Made by a program: the position numbers and the translations under genes | Source of the DNA: Clostridiales bacterium | GTDB taxonomy: Bacteria > Bacillota > Clostridia > Saccharofermentanales > Saccharofermentanaceae | Assembly: GCA_017427465.1 (NCBI GenBank) | Contig: JAFRST010000043.1 | Coordinates: 1-64,000, forward strand | DNA: 64,000 nucleotides | Reading direction: 5' to 3' | Notes under the pieces: model-generated | The model's database searches: none | What the model was told of the DNA's origin: nothing | Seen by the model: only the letters and a program-made list of their open reading frames with translations | Shown: piece by piece, positions 54,673 through 63,110 of the stretch | Layout: the number at the start of each line of letters is the position of its first letter | How positions within the stretch are numbered: position 1 is the stretch's first letter

Positions 54673-55734
54673 ATGTCAGTCAATACTAATGTTTTGGGAG
54701 GCAATAAGCTCAGACGCCGCGCTTCTCTTTCCGATACAAATCTGCTTCTCATAATTACGGTAATCGTTTTCGTAGTTATGTACGCAAGTGCGGTCAGATT
54801 TCTTGGAAAAGGATTCACGAAGCCTCAGATGTTCTTCAATATCCTCAATGAGAATGCTTCACTCCTGGTATTATCATGCGGTATGACACTCGTCATGATC
54901 ACTGGCGGTATCGATATCTCTGTAGGTCAGGTCACATCACTCGTATGCATGTCCTGCGCCGTACATCTTGTTAATCATAACGGTAATGTTTTCACATCCA
55001 TGCTTATCGCATTGGGAATCGGTCTTGCATTCGGCGCGGTTCAGGGTTTCCTGGTAGCTTATCTCGAGTTCCAGCCGTTCATCGTTACTCTTGCCGGCTT
55101 GTTCTTCGCGAAAGGTCTTACCACGATAATAAGCAGTGACCGTATCAGCGTTACCAAAGATAACAGTCCCTCATTTGCCGCTCTGAGCAAATTCGAAGTT
55201 ACAATTCCTTTCCTTGGATCAGTTAACAAGAAGGGTATATATATTCCGGCCTATGTTGAGATCGGAGTTATCGTTGCCCTCGTCATCGTTATACTTCTTT
55301 TCTGCTTCTTAAGATGGACTAAGCTCGGACGTAATTTCTACGCTGTAGGCGGCAACAACCAGAGCGCCAACATGCTCGGAATCAACGTAAAGCGCACTAA
55401 ATTTATCGCTCACATCCTCTGCGGTCTTTGCGCAGGAATCGGCGGATATCTGTTCTTCCTTCATGCAAGCTCAGGTTCGCCTCTGCACGCTCAGGGCGCC
55501 GAGATGAACGCTATTGCTTCTTCAATTATCGGAGGCACGCTGCTCTCAGGCGGTGTAGGTAACATCGTTGGTACACTTTTCGGAGTCCTCTCGCTCGCAA
55601 CCATCAAGAACGTAGTTGCTTCGTTAGGACTTGAAGATGCATGGTGGACAAACATCACTGTAGGCGCCATGCTCTGCATCTTCCTCCTTGTTCAGAGTCT
55701 TGTCCTCGCAGGCAGACACAATAAGAAGAAATAA
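54673..55734 (+). CDS. Sugar ABC transporter permease (YjfF-like)
   Basis: A 353-residue second permease with the same family motif, MITGGIDISVGQVTSLV. AAAGGAGA overlaps the end of the previous gene and marks the ATG at 54673; the open frame from 54643 is too long. LGGNNLGG-type and IGGTLLSGGVGNIVGT loops are present near the end, where the ATPase docks. The presence of two different permeases separates this system from RbsC or XylH transporters, which use one. Confidence 0.92.
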   Translation: MSVNTNVLGGNKLRRRASLSDTNLLLIITVIVFVVMYASAVRFLGKGFTKPQMFFNILNENASLLVLSCGMTLVMITGGIDISVGQVTSLVCMSCAVHLVNHNGNVFTSMLIALGIGLAFGAVQGFLVAYLEFQPFIVTLAGLFFAKGLTTIISSDRISVTKDNSPSFAALSKFEVTIPFLGSVNKKGIYIPAYVEIGVIVALVIVILLFCFLRWTKLGRNFYAVGGNNQSANMLGINVKRTKFIAHILCGLCAGIGGYLFFLHASSGSPLHAQGAEMNAIASSIIGGTLLSGGVGNIVGTLFGVLSLATIKNVVASLGLEDAWWTNITVGAMLCIFLLVQSLVLAGRHNKKK

Positions 55735-55736
55735 TT

Positions 55737-55766
55737 CGGACAATAAGCCCGTAATTGGGTTACAAT
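55737..55766 (+). promoter_or_regulatory. Possible internal promoter of the kinase-araD pair
   Basis: CGGACA (55737-55742), an 18-nt spacer and TACAAT (55761-55766). The -35 matches 4 of 6 bases. Confidence 0.45.
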
Positions 55767-55814
55767 ATCTGAAGAAACAAATTCGCTTTTTAGCAAAAGG
55801 GGAAGGTAATTAAC

Positions 55815-57371
55815 ATGGATCTGAAAAAGTGTGCATTAGGTATTGAATTAGGCTCCACCAGGATCAAGGCTGTTCTCATCGACGAGAATCATCTGCCTGT
55901 AGCATCCGGAGATTTCGAATGGGAAAACCAGTTCGTTAACGGTATCTGGACATATTCCGAGGAGATGATCCATACAGGAATTAAGAAGTGCTATGCGGCA
56001 TTGAAGGCTGATGTTCTCGGCAAGTTCGGTGTTAAGCTTACGGCTTTAGGCGGTATCGGAATCTCAGCCATGATGCACGGATATCTTCCTTTTGATAAGG
56101 ACGGCAACAGACTTGCCGAATTCCGCACATGGCGCAACACGATAACAGGTGAGGCTGCTGCCAAGCTTACTGACTTGCTCGGATTCAATATCCCCCAGAG
56201 ATGGAGCATCGCTCATTTCTATCAGGCTATACTTAATCAGGAGAGCCACGTTAAGGATGTAGCTTTCCTCACAACACTTGCAGGTTATATCCACTGGAAG
56301 CTTACAGGCGAGAAGGTAATGGGTGTCGGCGAGGCATCAGGCATGTTCCCGATCGACAGTGCAACATGCGACTACAACGAGGGCATGGTCCAAAAGTTCA
56401 ATGAACTTACGGGACTTGATCTAAGAAGGCTTCTTCCTAAGGTCGTTTCTGCCGGTGCATATGCAGGCAAGTTAACTTCTGAAGGCGCCAGGTTCCTCGA
56501 TCCTGAAGGTGACCTTGAAGCAGGTATTCCTCTTGCACCCTGTGAAGGTGATGCCGGAACAGGTATGGTCGCTACCAACGCCGTACGTATCAGAACAGGT
56601 AATGTCAGTGCCGGTACTTCCGACTTCGCCATGATCGTAACCGATCACGAGCTCGGCGTGCACAGAGAGATCGATATGGTCACGACGCCTGACGGCGCAC
56701 CTGTTGCGATGGTTCACTGCAACAACTGCACATCCGATATCAACGCATGGGTCAATCTCTTCAGTGAGTTCTCTTCGCTGATGGGCGTATCCTTCAGCAA
56801 GGGCGATCTTTTCACCAAGCTTTTCCAGGTTGCCTCCGAGGGCGATCCTGACTGCGGCGGACTCATGTCTTTCAACTATTTCTCAGGTGAAGGCGTTACA
56901 GATCTTGATGAAGGCAGACCTGTATTTGCCAGAACACCAGACAGCGCTTTCACGATCGCAAACTTCATGAGAACACATCTTTATTCAGCTCTTGCCACAC
57001 TTAAGATCGGAATGGATATCCTCCAGAGCCAGGAGCAGGTAAAGATCGACAAGCTTATGGGCCATGGAGGATTCTTCAAGACTCCCGAAGTCGGCCAGAG
57101 AATGCTCAGCGCAGCAGTCAATGCTCCTGTATCCGTTATGAAGACAGCAGGAGAGGGCGGACCTTACGGAATGGCTCTTCTCGTTGCTTACATGCTTAAC
57201 AAAGCAGAGGGCGAGACGCTCCCTGATTATCTCGACAATAAGGTATTTGCCGGTGCCGAGTGTTCGACTATAATGGCTGAGGCATCTGACGTGGAAGGAT
57301 TTGCAAAGTTCTTATCCGCTTACGTCAAGGCTCTGCCTATGGAGAAGACAGCTACGGAGGTTTTAGGCTAA
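55815..57371 (+). CDS. FGGY-family carbohydrate kinase, probable ribulokinase
   Basis: A 518-residue sugar kinase. The ATP-site start [17 protein letters not shown], the FGGY N-domain [16 protein letters not shown] and AEFRTWRNT, and the second nucleotide site [13 protein letters not shown] are present, with [20 protein letters not shown] near the end. The substrate is inferred from araD directly downstream: phosphorylation of L-ribulose gives the AraD substrate. Classic AraB is longer (about 560) and more divergent, so a xylulose- or other ketose-kinase role is possible. AAGGGGAAGG precedes the ATG. Confidence 0.85.
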   Translation: MDLKKCALGIELGSTRIKAVLIDENHLPVASGDFEWENQFVNGIWTYSEEMIHTGIKKCYAALKADVLGKFGVKLTALGGIGISAMMHGYLPFDKDGNRLAEFRTWRNTITGEAAAKLTDLLGFNIPQRWSIAHFYQAILNQESHVKDVAFLTTLAGYIHWKLTGEKVMGVGEASGMFPIDSATCDYNEGMVQKFNELTGLDLRRLLPKVVSAGAYAGKLTSEGARFLDPEGDLEAGIPLAPCEGDAGTGMVATNAVRIRTGNVSAGTSDFAMIVTDHELGVHREIDMVTTPDGAPVAMVHCNNCTSDINAWVNLFSEFSSLMGVSFSKGDLFTKLFQVASEGDPDCGGLMSFNYFSGEGVTDLDEGRPVFARTPDSAFTIANFMRTHLYSALATLKIGMDILQSQEQVKIDKLMGHGGFFKTPEVGQRMLSAAVNAPVSVMKTAGEGGPYGMALLVAYMLNKAEGETLPDYLDNKVFAGAECSTIMAEASDVEGFAKFLSAYVKALPMEKTATEVLG

Positions 57372-58060
57372 TGCTTGAAGAACTTAAGAAAACAGTATGT
57401 GACGCGAATCTGCTTTTGCCCAAATACGGACTTATAACATTTACATGGGGTAATGTCAGCGGTATTGACCGCGAAAAAGGACTTATAGTGATCAAGCCTT
57501 CCGGCGTTGATTATGACGGTATGTCACCCGATGATATGGTTGTCGTAGATATGGACGGCAAAGTCGTAGAAGGCAAGTGGAAGCCTTCAAGCGATACTGC
57601 CACACACCTTGTCCTTTATAAGGCGTTCCCCAATATCGGAGGCGTTGTCCATACACACTCCAGATGGGCTACGAGCTTTGCCCAGGCAGGTATGGCAATT
57701 CCTGCTATGGGAACTACCCAGGGCGACTATTTCTACGGCGATATTCCCTGCACACGTCCCATGACTGACGAAGAGATCAAGGGCGAGTACGAGAAGGAGA
57801 CAGGCAATGTCATCGTCGAGACCTTTAAGGACATCGATCCGGACGCAGTTCCTGCCGTTAACGTATTCTCACACGGTCCTTTCTGCTGGGGTACAGACCC
57901 GATGAACGCAGTCCACAACGCAGTCGTCATGGAAGAGGTCGCGTTCATGGATTATCACGCGCTGACGCTCAATTCTGAGCACAGGGACATGCAGCAGACG
58001 CTTCTTGATAAGCACTACTTAAGAAAACACGGAGCTAACGCATACTACGGACAAGGCTGA
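57371..58060 (+). CDS. araD: L-ribulose-5-phosphate 4-epimerase
   Basis: A 229-residue class II aldolase-fold enzyme converting L-ribulose-5-phosphate to D-xylulose-5-phosphate. Motifs: [21 protein letters not shown], the zinc site [10 protein letters not shown], acid/base region [17 protein letters not shown], and the later histidine in FSHGPFCWG. The length is exactly family-typical. It starts inside the kinase stop codon (TAATG). Its stop codon lies within the terminator stem. No araA isomerase is in the window, so it must be elsewhere if arabinose is used. Confidence 0.95.
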   Translation: MLEELKKTVCDANLLLPKYGLITFTWGNVSGIDREKGLIVIKPSGVDYDGMSPDDMVVVDMDGKVVEGKWKPSSDTATHLVLYKAFPNIGGVVHTHSRWATSFAQAGMAIPAMGTTQGDYFYGDIPCTRPMTDEEIKGEYEKETGNVIVETFKDIDPDAVPAVNVFSHGPFCWGTDPMNAVHNAVVMEEVAFMDYHALTLNSEHRDMQQTLLDKHYLRKHGANAYYGQG

Positions 58061-58082
58061 TCCATATCAGCCTTTTCTTTTG
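58053..58082 (+). terminator. Terminator overlapping the araD stop codon
   Basis: AAGGCTGAT (58053-58061) pairs with ATCAGCCTT (58066-58074), loop CCAT, followed by a T-rich run. The araD TGA at 58058-58060 is in the 5' arm. Confidence 0.88.
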
Positions 58083-58091
58083 GTGGTGGAC

Positions 58092-58175
58092 ATTTGAGGC
58101 GGAACTTGCGGGTGTAGCCTCAAATTTTCCCTCAAATCTGATAGGCCAGGTCGGTGTTTTACCCTCAAATCTGAT
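58092..58175. repeat. CCTCAAAT repeat cluster upstream of purD
   Basis: ATTTGAGGC (58092-58100) and GCCTCAAAT (58117-58125) form a perfect dyad. CCCTCAAATCTGAT then occurs twice, at 58129-58142 and 58162-58175. Four half-sites in 84 nt suggest a protein-binding region; function unknown. Confidence 0.65.
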
Positions 58176-58213
58176 CTACCATGTCATTAAGCAGTCTGCG
58201 CACCGGTTATATG

Positions 58214-58222
58214 TGCTAAAAT
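58214..58222 (+). promoter_or_regulatory. Extended -10 of the purD promoter
   Basis: TGCTAAAAT at 58214-58222, about 36 nt before the ATG. No good -35. Confidence 0.5.
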
Positions 58223-58257
58223 ATCAAAGTTAATTCAATCATTCGGAGGAACACTAA

Positions 58258-59511
58258 ATGAAGGTTCTTGTTGTTGGCGGCGGCGGAAGAGAGCATGTTA
58301 TATGTTGGAAGCTCAAGCAGGATCCCAGGGTAACGGATCTTTACTGTGCACCCGGTAACGGTGGTATCGCTTCTATTGCCACATGCGTAAATATTAAGGC
58401 TACGGATATTGACGGTATGGTCGAATATGCGAAAAAAGAGCAGTTTGACCTTGTTTTCGTTGCTCCCGACGATCCGCTCGCAATGGGTATGGTCGATAAG
58501 ATGGAAGAAGCAGGCCTCAGGAGCTTCGGCCCTAAGGCAAATGCTGCGATCATCGAAGGCTCCAAGGCTTTCTCCAAGCAGCTCATGAAGAAATATTCGA
58601 TCCCTACTGCAAAGTATGAGATCTTCGACGATGAACAGAAAGCTTTAGCTTACCTCGAGACCCAGCCTATGCCTATCGTTATCAAGTGTGACGGATTGGC
58701 TCTCGGTAAGGGTGTTATCATCGCCCAGAACCTCGATGAGGCTAAGCAGGCAGTAAAGGATATGATGGAAGACCAGAAGTTCGGTTCTGCCGGCTCCACG
58801 ATCGTTATCGAAGAATGCATGACAGGGCCCGAACTTACAGTTCTTGCTTTCTCGGACGGCAACACTTGTGTTCCGATGGTATCTTCCAGAGACCATAAGA
58901 GAGCTTATGACCATGATGAAGGCCTCAATACAGGCGGCATGGGTGCTGTTACACCCGGAGCTGACATGACGGATGAACTTAAATCACGCATCCAGAATGA
59001 GATCATCACACCTACTGTTGAAGCTCTTAAGAAAGAGGGAAGACCGTTTAAGGGGGTTATTTACTTCGGCTTAATGCTTACACCTGAAGGACCGAAGGTT
59101 GTTGAGTATAATGCACGTTTCGGAGATCCTGAGGCACAGGCAGTACTGCCGCTCTTAGAGAACAGTCTCCTCGATATAGTTGACGCTGTAATTGACGGCA
59201 AACTCGACCAGATCGACTTCAAGTGGAAGAATAAGTGCTCCTGCGTTGTCGTTATGGCTTCCGGCGGATATCCCCAGAGCTATGCCAAGGGCTATGAGAT
59301 CACAGGAATCGACACCTGCGGCAAGCTCGTATTCCAGGCAGGCACAGCGCTTAAGGACGGCAAGCTCGTTACTAGCGGCGGACGCGTTCTCTGCGTATAC
59401 GATGAGGCAGATACGCTTGACGAGGCTATTGACGGTGCATATGAAGGTGTCGCTAAGATCTCCTTCCAGGACATGCATTTCCGTCACGACATAGGAAGGA
59501 CACTCGGCTGA
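58258..59511 (+). CDS. purD: Phosphoribosylamine-glycine ligase (GAR synthetase)
   Basis: A 417-residue ATP-grasp enzyme of purine synthesis joining glycine to phosphoribosylamine. The N-terminal VLVVGGGGREHVICWKL, the ATP-grasp segment PIVIKCDGLALGKGVIIAQ, SRDHKRAYDHDEGLNTGGMG and YNARFGDPEAQAVLP are present. The usual PEDPLAAG reads PDDPLAMG. CGGAGGA precedes the ATG. It stands apart from other pur genes and is followed after 3 nt by nadD-yqeK. Confidence 0.97.
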   Translation: MKVLVVGGGGREHVICWKLKQDPRVTDLYCAPGNGGIASIATCVNIKATDIDGMVEYAKKEQFDLVFVAPDDPLAMGMVDKMEEAGLRSFGPKANAAIIEGSKAFSKQLMKKYSIPTAKYEIFDDEQKALAYLETQPMPIVIKCDGLALGKGVIIAQNLDEAKQAVKDMMEDQKFGSAGSTIVIEECMTGPELTVLAFSDGNTCVPMVSSRDHKRAYDHDEGLNTGGMGAVTPGADMTDELKSRIQNEIITPTVEALKKEGRPFKGVIYFGLMLTPEGPKVVEYNARFGDPEAQAVLPLLENSLLDIVDAVIDGKLDQIDFKWKNKCSCVVVMASGGYPQSYAKGYEITGIDTCGKLVFQAGTALKDGKLVTSGGRVLCVYDEADTLDEAIDGAYEGVAKISFQDMHFRHDIGRTLG

Positions 59512-59514
59512 TAA

Positions 59515-60741
59515 ATGAAGATCGGCATTTACGGAGGATCGTTTGATCCCGTCCATAACGGGCACATAGCAATGATCAAGTCCGCGTTAAAGAGCGGGTT
59601 CATTGACTGCGTGATCGTAATACCGTCTGTACGCAACAACTTTAAGCTCTACGCGAACAAGCTCCCGCCTCCGTACCGTCTCTACATGATGAAGGAGACT
59701 ATAGATGGGCTGGGGATCAAGAATTGCTATGTCAGCGATATCGAATACGGAATAGAGGGTGTCAGCTATACTGCAGTCGTTCTTTCCAAATTGACGTCGG
59801 ACGAATACATAAGGGATTTCCTGATCTCAAATGACGTCAAGAAAAAGAAGGCTGAAGAACACCATGAATTTTTTTGGATCATGGGCTCTGATACCCTTGG
59901 TACTTTTGAGACATGGTATAAGCCGGGCGAGATACTGAAATACGCATCGCTGCTTGCGGCAATGCGTCCGGGTGATGATACTGATGTTGATAAGGCAGCT
60001 GCTTCCATCAGGAAAAATCTCGGTGGAAAGGTAGAAGTCTTCAGACTCGACGGCATTTGCTGTTCGTCTTCCGAGATCACCAGGAGCGGTGACTTCTCGC
60101 TGGTCCCTGAGCCGGCTTGTGAGTTCATAAAAAGGCACGCTCTTTATACTGAGAACACCAGGCTTGAAGGTATAAGCGATACAGCCAGGAAACAGTTTTT
60201 CGACTATGCCACATGGATGTATAAGTATCTCGGAGCCAAGAGGCTTCTTCATACACTCAATGTCGGTTATCTGTCCGCTCATCTGGCTGATGTCTTCGGA
60301 TGCGACAAGGACAAGGCTTTGATCGCAGGAGCTTTGCACGATTGCGCAAAAGAGCTTCCTGTTGATCAGCAGCTCGAGATGGCGAAAAGATATACAGGTG
60401 ATCTGTTTACAGAAAAGAAGATCATCCATTCTTCTGCAGGCGCTACCTTCGCGAAAGAAGAACTCGGCATTGAAGACAAAGAGATCCTTGATGCGATCTG
60501 CTATCACACGACAGGAAGAGGCGGTATGAGCGTTCTTGAGAAGATCGTATATCTTGCAGATAAGATCGAGCCTTCCAGGAACTATATGGATCTTGGTCCG
60601 ATAAGAGAAACTGCTGAGCACGATCTTGATGAAGCGGTGCGCATGACGGCAGCTGCGGTAAGAAATAAATTCATTTCGCAGGGCAGGGAGATGCATCCCG
60701 TGACAATGGCAATGATGTCAGAGCTCGGTATGATCAATTGA
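59515..60741 (+). CDS. nadD: NadD-YqeK fusion (NaMN adenylyltransferase plus HD hydrolase)
   Basis: A 408-residue bifunctional protein. Residues 1-210 are nicotinate-nucleotide adenylyltransferase with GIYGGSFDPVHNGH and the C-terminal CSSSEITRSG (usually ISSTxIR). Residues 220-408 are a YqeK-type HD hydrolase with LHTLNVGYLSAHLADVF, the metal motif AGALHDCAKE and VYLADKIEPSR. YqeK hydrolyses diadenosine tetraphosphate. In many Firmicutes the two are adjacent genes; here they are one chain. The gene starts 3 nt after purD, with rsfS following. Confidence 0.92.
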   Translation: MKIGIYGGSFDPVHNGHIAMIKSALKSGFIDCVIVIPSVRNNFKLYANKLPPPYRLYMMKETIDGLGIKNCYVSDIEYGIEGVSYTAVVLSKLTSDEYIRDFLISNDVKKKKAEEHHEFFWIMGSDTLGTFETWYKPGEILKYASLLAAMRPGDDTDVDKAAASIRKNLGGKVEVFRLDGICCSSSEITRSGDFSLVPEPACEFIKRHALYTENTRLEGISDTARKQFFDYATWMYKYLGAKRLLHTLNVGYLSAHLADVFGCDKDKALIAGALHDCAKELPVDQQLEMAKRYTGDLFTEKKIIHSSAGATFAKEELGIEDKEILDAICYHTTGRGGMSVLEKIVYLADKIEPSRNYMDLGPIRETAEHDLDEAVRMTAAAVRNKFISQGREMHPVTMAMMSELGMIN

Positions 60742-60750
60742 TCACTAATG

Positions 60751-60759
60751 TGTTACAAT
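60751..60759 (+). promoter_or_regulatory. Extended -10 upstream of rsfS
   Basis: TGTTACAAT at 60751-60759; a weak -35, TGATCA, lies at 60731-60736. AAGGAG and the rsfS ATG follow. Confidence 0.5.
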
Positions 60760-60789
60760 CAAACTATTAAAAACCTAAGGAGATAAGTA

Positions 60790-61134
60790 ATGGACAGCAA
60801 AGAATTAGCCGCTAAGATCGTTGATATTCTTGATTCTAAGAAGGGTATTGATATTGAAACGATAGATTTAACAGGGAAGACAGTACTCGCTGATTATTTC
60901 GTACTTGCAAGCGGTAATTCAACAACACAGATCAAGTCTTTGGCTGATGAAGTTGAATATGTCCTTAAGAAGGAATTTGATATCGTTCCGGATCATATTG
61001 AAGGCCGTTCCGGAGATAAGTGGATCCTCTTGGATTATAAAGACGTTGTCGTTCACGTAATGGGCAGGGAAGAGCGCCAGAACTACAATATCGAGAAGTT
61101 CTGGGCCACAAAGCGCAGGGAAGACGAAGAGTAA
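60790..61134 (+). CDS. rsfS: Ribosomal silencing factor RsfS
   Basis: A 114-residue RsfS/Iojap protein that binds ribosomal protein L14 and blocks subunit joining when nutrients are low. Motifs: DYFVLASGNSTTQIKSLADE, HIEGRSGDKWILLDYKDVVV and RQNYNIEKFW. The order nadD-yqeK-rsfS is conserved in Firmicutes. AAGGAGA precedes the ATG. A terminator follows at 61163-61190. Confidence 0.95.
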   Translation: MDSKELAAKIVDILDSKKGIDIETIDLTGKTVLADYFVLASGNSTTQIKSLADEVEYVLKKEFDIVPDHIEGRSGDKWILLDYKDVVVHVMGREERQNYNIEKFWATKRREDEE

Positions 61135-61162
61135 TCTCTGACTGATATTAGGATCAATCAAG

Positions 61163-61190
61163 ACCGGCAAGGACAGTCCTTGTCGGTTTT
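61163..61190 (+). terminator. Rho-independent terminator after rsfS
   Basis: ACCGGCAAGGA (61163-61173) pairs with TCCTTGTCGGT (61177-61187), one G-U pair, followed by TTTT. Its 3' arm overlaps the first block of the comEA promoter element. Confidence 0.88.
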
Positions 61191-61234
61191 GTCGTATTTT
61201 GTCGTAAAAAACCGACAAAGCTTGGTGTTATGCT
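61179..61234 (+). promoter_or_regulatory. comEA promoter with GTCG-repeat element shared with the Tad operon
   Basis: GTCG blocks after T runs start at 61182, 61191 and 61201. Exactly 24 nt after the last block is TATGCT (61229-61234). TTGTCGGTTTT (61180-61190) also has a perfect inverted copy at 61208-61218. No -35 is seen. Initiation 7 nt after the hexamer would fall on the A of the comEA ATG at 61241. Confidence 0.6.
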
Positions 61235-61240
61235 TTTCGT

Positions 61241-61969
61241 ATGGTAAAGAAAAGCACGGCTAACAAGATCAAGAAAATGATTTATCCTTTGGCATTCATT
61301 CTGATCATAATCATGAGTGCCTTATATAAGCTTGTGCTAAAAGGGAACGGGGAATTCTCGGTGCAAGCTTTTAAGAGCAAGAAAACTGTGCAGATAGAAG
61401 AAAGCGGCACAGACATCCGGGAAAGTAATGAATCAGGCACCGGGATCACTTCTGACACAGCTGCCTCCGGTGAAACATCCCTGGCCATTCAGATGATCAG
61501 CGTTTATATCTGCGGGGAAGTCAAAAATCCGGGCATTTATGAGGTCCCCAAGGGCGTGATCCTCAATAAGATAATCGAAGCTGCCGGCGGATTTACCGAA
61601 GAAGCTTCAGAAAACAACGTCAATCTCGTTTATCAGATCGAGAGCAATATGTCGATCTACATACCTTCGGAGGACGAGATAACCCAAGGGTTCACGGGCG
61701 GTGACATTATCAGGCAGGAAGGTGTATATGTCTGGGGCGCACAGTCCGGCGCATCAGGAGGGACGGACCAGAGTGCAACTCTGATGGTCAACATCAATAC
61801 AGCAACAGAAGAGGAGCTCAAGAGCCTGCCCGGGATCGGGGATGTGACAGCCAAAGCAATAGTCAATTACAGGAAGGACACGCCTTTTAAGACGATTGAT
61901 GATATCAAGAACGTCACCGGAATAGGCGACTCGAAGTTCAAGCAGATCAAGGATTATATCTGTGTTTGA
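61241..61969 (+). CDS. comEA: ComEA-type competence DNA-binding protein
   Basis: A 242-residue membrane-anchored DNA receptor for natural transformation. One membrane helix lies near residues 12-32, then an SLBB domain (VYICGEVKNPGIYEVPKGVI, about 88-140) and a C-terminal double helix-hairpin-helix (VNINTATEEELKSLPGIGDV, TGIGDSKFKQIKDYI). By family knowledge ComEA binds incoming double-stranded DNA outside the membrane. No Shine-Dalgarno precedes the ATG, and the upstream -10 places the transcript start on the ATG, so the mRNA may be leaderless. comEB/comEC do not follow; birA is convergent 3 nt away. Confidence 0.93.
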   Translation: MVKKSTANKIKKMIYPLAFILIIIMSALYKLVLKGNGEFSVQAFKSKKTVQIEESGTDIRESNESGTGITSDTAASGETSLAIQMISVYICGEVKNPGIYEVPKGVILNKIIEAAGGFTEEASENNVNLVYQIESNMSIYIPSEDEITQGFTGGDIIRQEGVYVWGAQSGASGGTDQSATLMVNINTATEEELKSLPGIGDVTAKAIVNYRKDTPFKTIDDIKNVTGIGDSKFKQIKDYICV

Positions 61970-61972
61970 GAA

Positions 61973-62974
61973 TTATGTATAGCCGTAAAGGCCTCTTACG
62001 CTGACTTCACCGCTTCTTAAGGAAGAGACGGAACCGTCGGCAAATTCCACCTTCAGTGAGAAATCATCATTAATGGCAAGTGCGGTGCCCATGCGTCCTT
62101 TGCCGTTTTCCAGCATCTGTGAATAAGCCGTGATCTTGCTTCCGACAGTTATATTGAGGTCACGGTAACGCTCCAGATAGTAAGAAGAGCCGTCAGGCCA
62201 GTTGGAGCTAAGCTTGTCCATGGATCTGATGATTTCCGCAGCGAGCTTGGAACGGAAGAACTTCTTGCCGTCATTTTCTAAAGAAATCGATGTCGCGATC
62301 TCGGAAATCTCAGCCGGGAAGTCGCTCAAGGTCTCATTGACGTTAACGCCAATTCCGATGATGCAGGTGTCAATGAAGCCGCTCTCGCCCTCAACGGACA
62401 CTTCTGTGAGGATTCCGCAGATCTTTTTCCTGTTCATGAGCAAGTCGTTGACCCACTTGATCTGTGAATCAAGGCCATAAGCGTTCTTAATGGCGTCAGC
62501 TACAGCGACGGCGGTCCAGCTGGTAAGGTCAGAAATCTTGTCGAACCCTGCCTCAGGCTTTAAAAGATATGAGAGGTAGATTCCTACTCCGGAAGGGGAC
62601 GTGAAGCTCCTGCCGCGTCTGCCTTTGCCGCCGGTCTGATGGTCAGCGATTACGACCGTGCCCGACGGAGCGCCTTTGGAAGATAAATCCTTAAGGACAT
62701 TATTGGTTGAATCTACCGAATCGAAAACGTGGACTAAAGGACTCTTATCATCGGGCAGGAAGGCAGCTATAGAGCCTTTCGAAAGGATATCATGGCAGTT
62801 TATAAGGAGATAGCCCTTGTTAGTAGAGGATTCTATCTCATATCCGTCTTCTCTGAGAGATTTGACTGCGGCATTAACGGCCGATCTGGTAACACCCAGC
62901 GTGCGGCTGATGGCCTCTCCGGAGGAGTAACCGTTTTCCCTTGATAAAAGCTTCAGAACATCGTCTTTAAGCAT
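61973..62974 (-). CDS. birA: Biotin-protein ligase and biotin operon repressor BirA
   Basis: A 333-residue bifunctional protein. Residues 1-65 are a winged helix (SGEAISRTLGVTRSAVNAAV), so it can repress biotin genes as well as attach biotin to carboxylases. The ligase domain has DSTNNVLKDL, the biotin loop GGKGRRGRSFTSPSGVGIYL and KWVNDLLMNRKKICGILTE, then a C-terminal SH3-like domain. The frame is open from 63244, but AAAGGA marks the ATG at 62974 and the extra 90 residues have no family match. Confidence 0.95.
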   Translation of the reverse strand: MLKDDVLKLLSRENGYSSGEAISRTLGVTRSAVNAAVKSLREDGYEIESSTNKGYLLINCHDILSKGSIAAFLPDDKSPLVHVFDSVDSTNNVLKDLSSKGAPSGTVVIADHQTGGKGRRGRSFTSPSGVGIYLSYLLKPEAGFDKISDLTSWTAVAVADAIKNAYGLDSQIKWVNDLLMNRKKICGILTEVSVEGESGFIDTCIIGIGVNVNETLSDFPAEISEIATSISLENDGKKFFRSKLAAEIIRSMDKLSSNWPDGSSYYLERYRDLNITVGSKITAYSQMLENGKGRMGTALAINDDFSLKVEFADGSVSSLRSGEVSVRGLYGYT

Positions 62975-63110
62975 TGCTGATCCTTTCATCTGTCCTTCTT
63001 GCCGGACAGCAAGATTTGCTTCTTTTAAGAAAAATAATAACACTTTGTTTCTAATATGAGGTAAAATAATCTTGGTTAGTGCTTTATAAATATCTGTAGT
63101 TAGGGTGACC

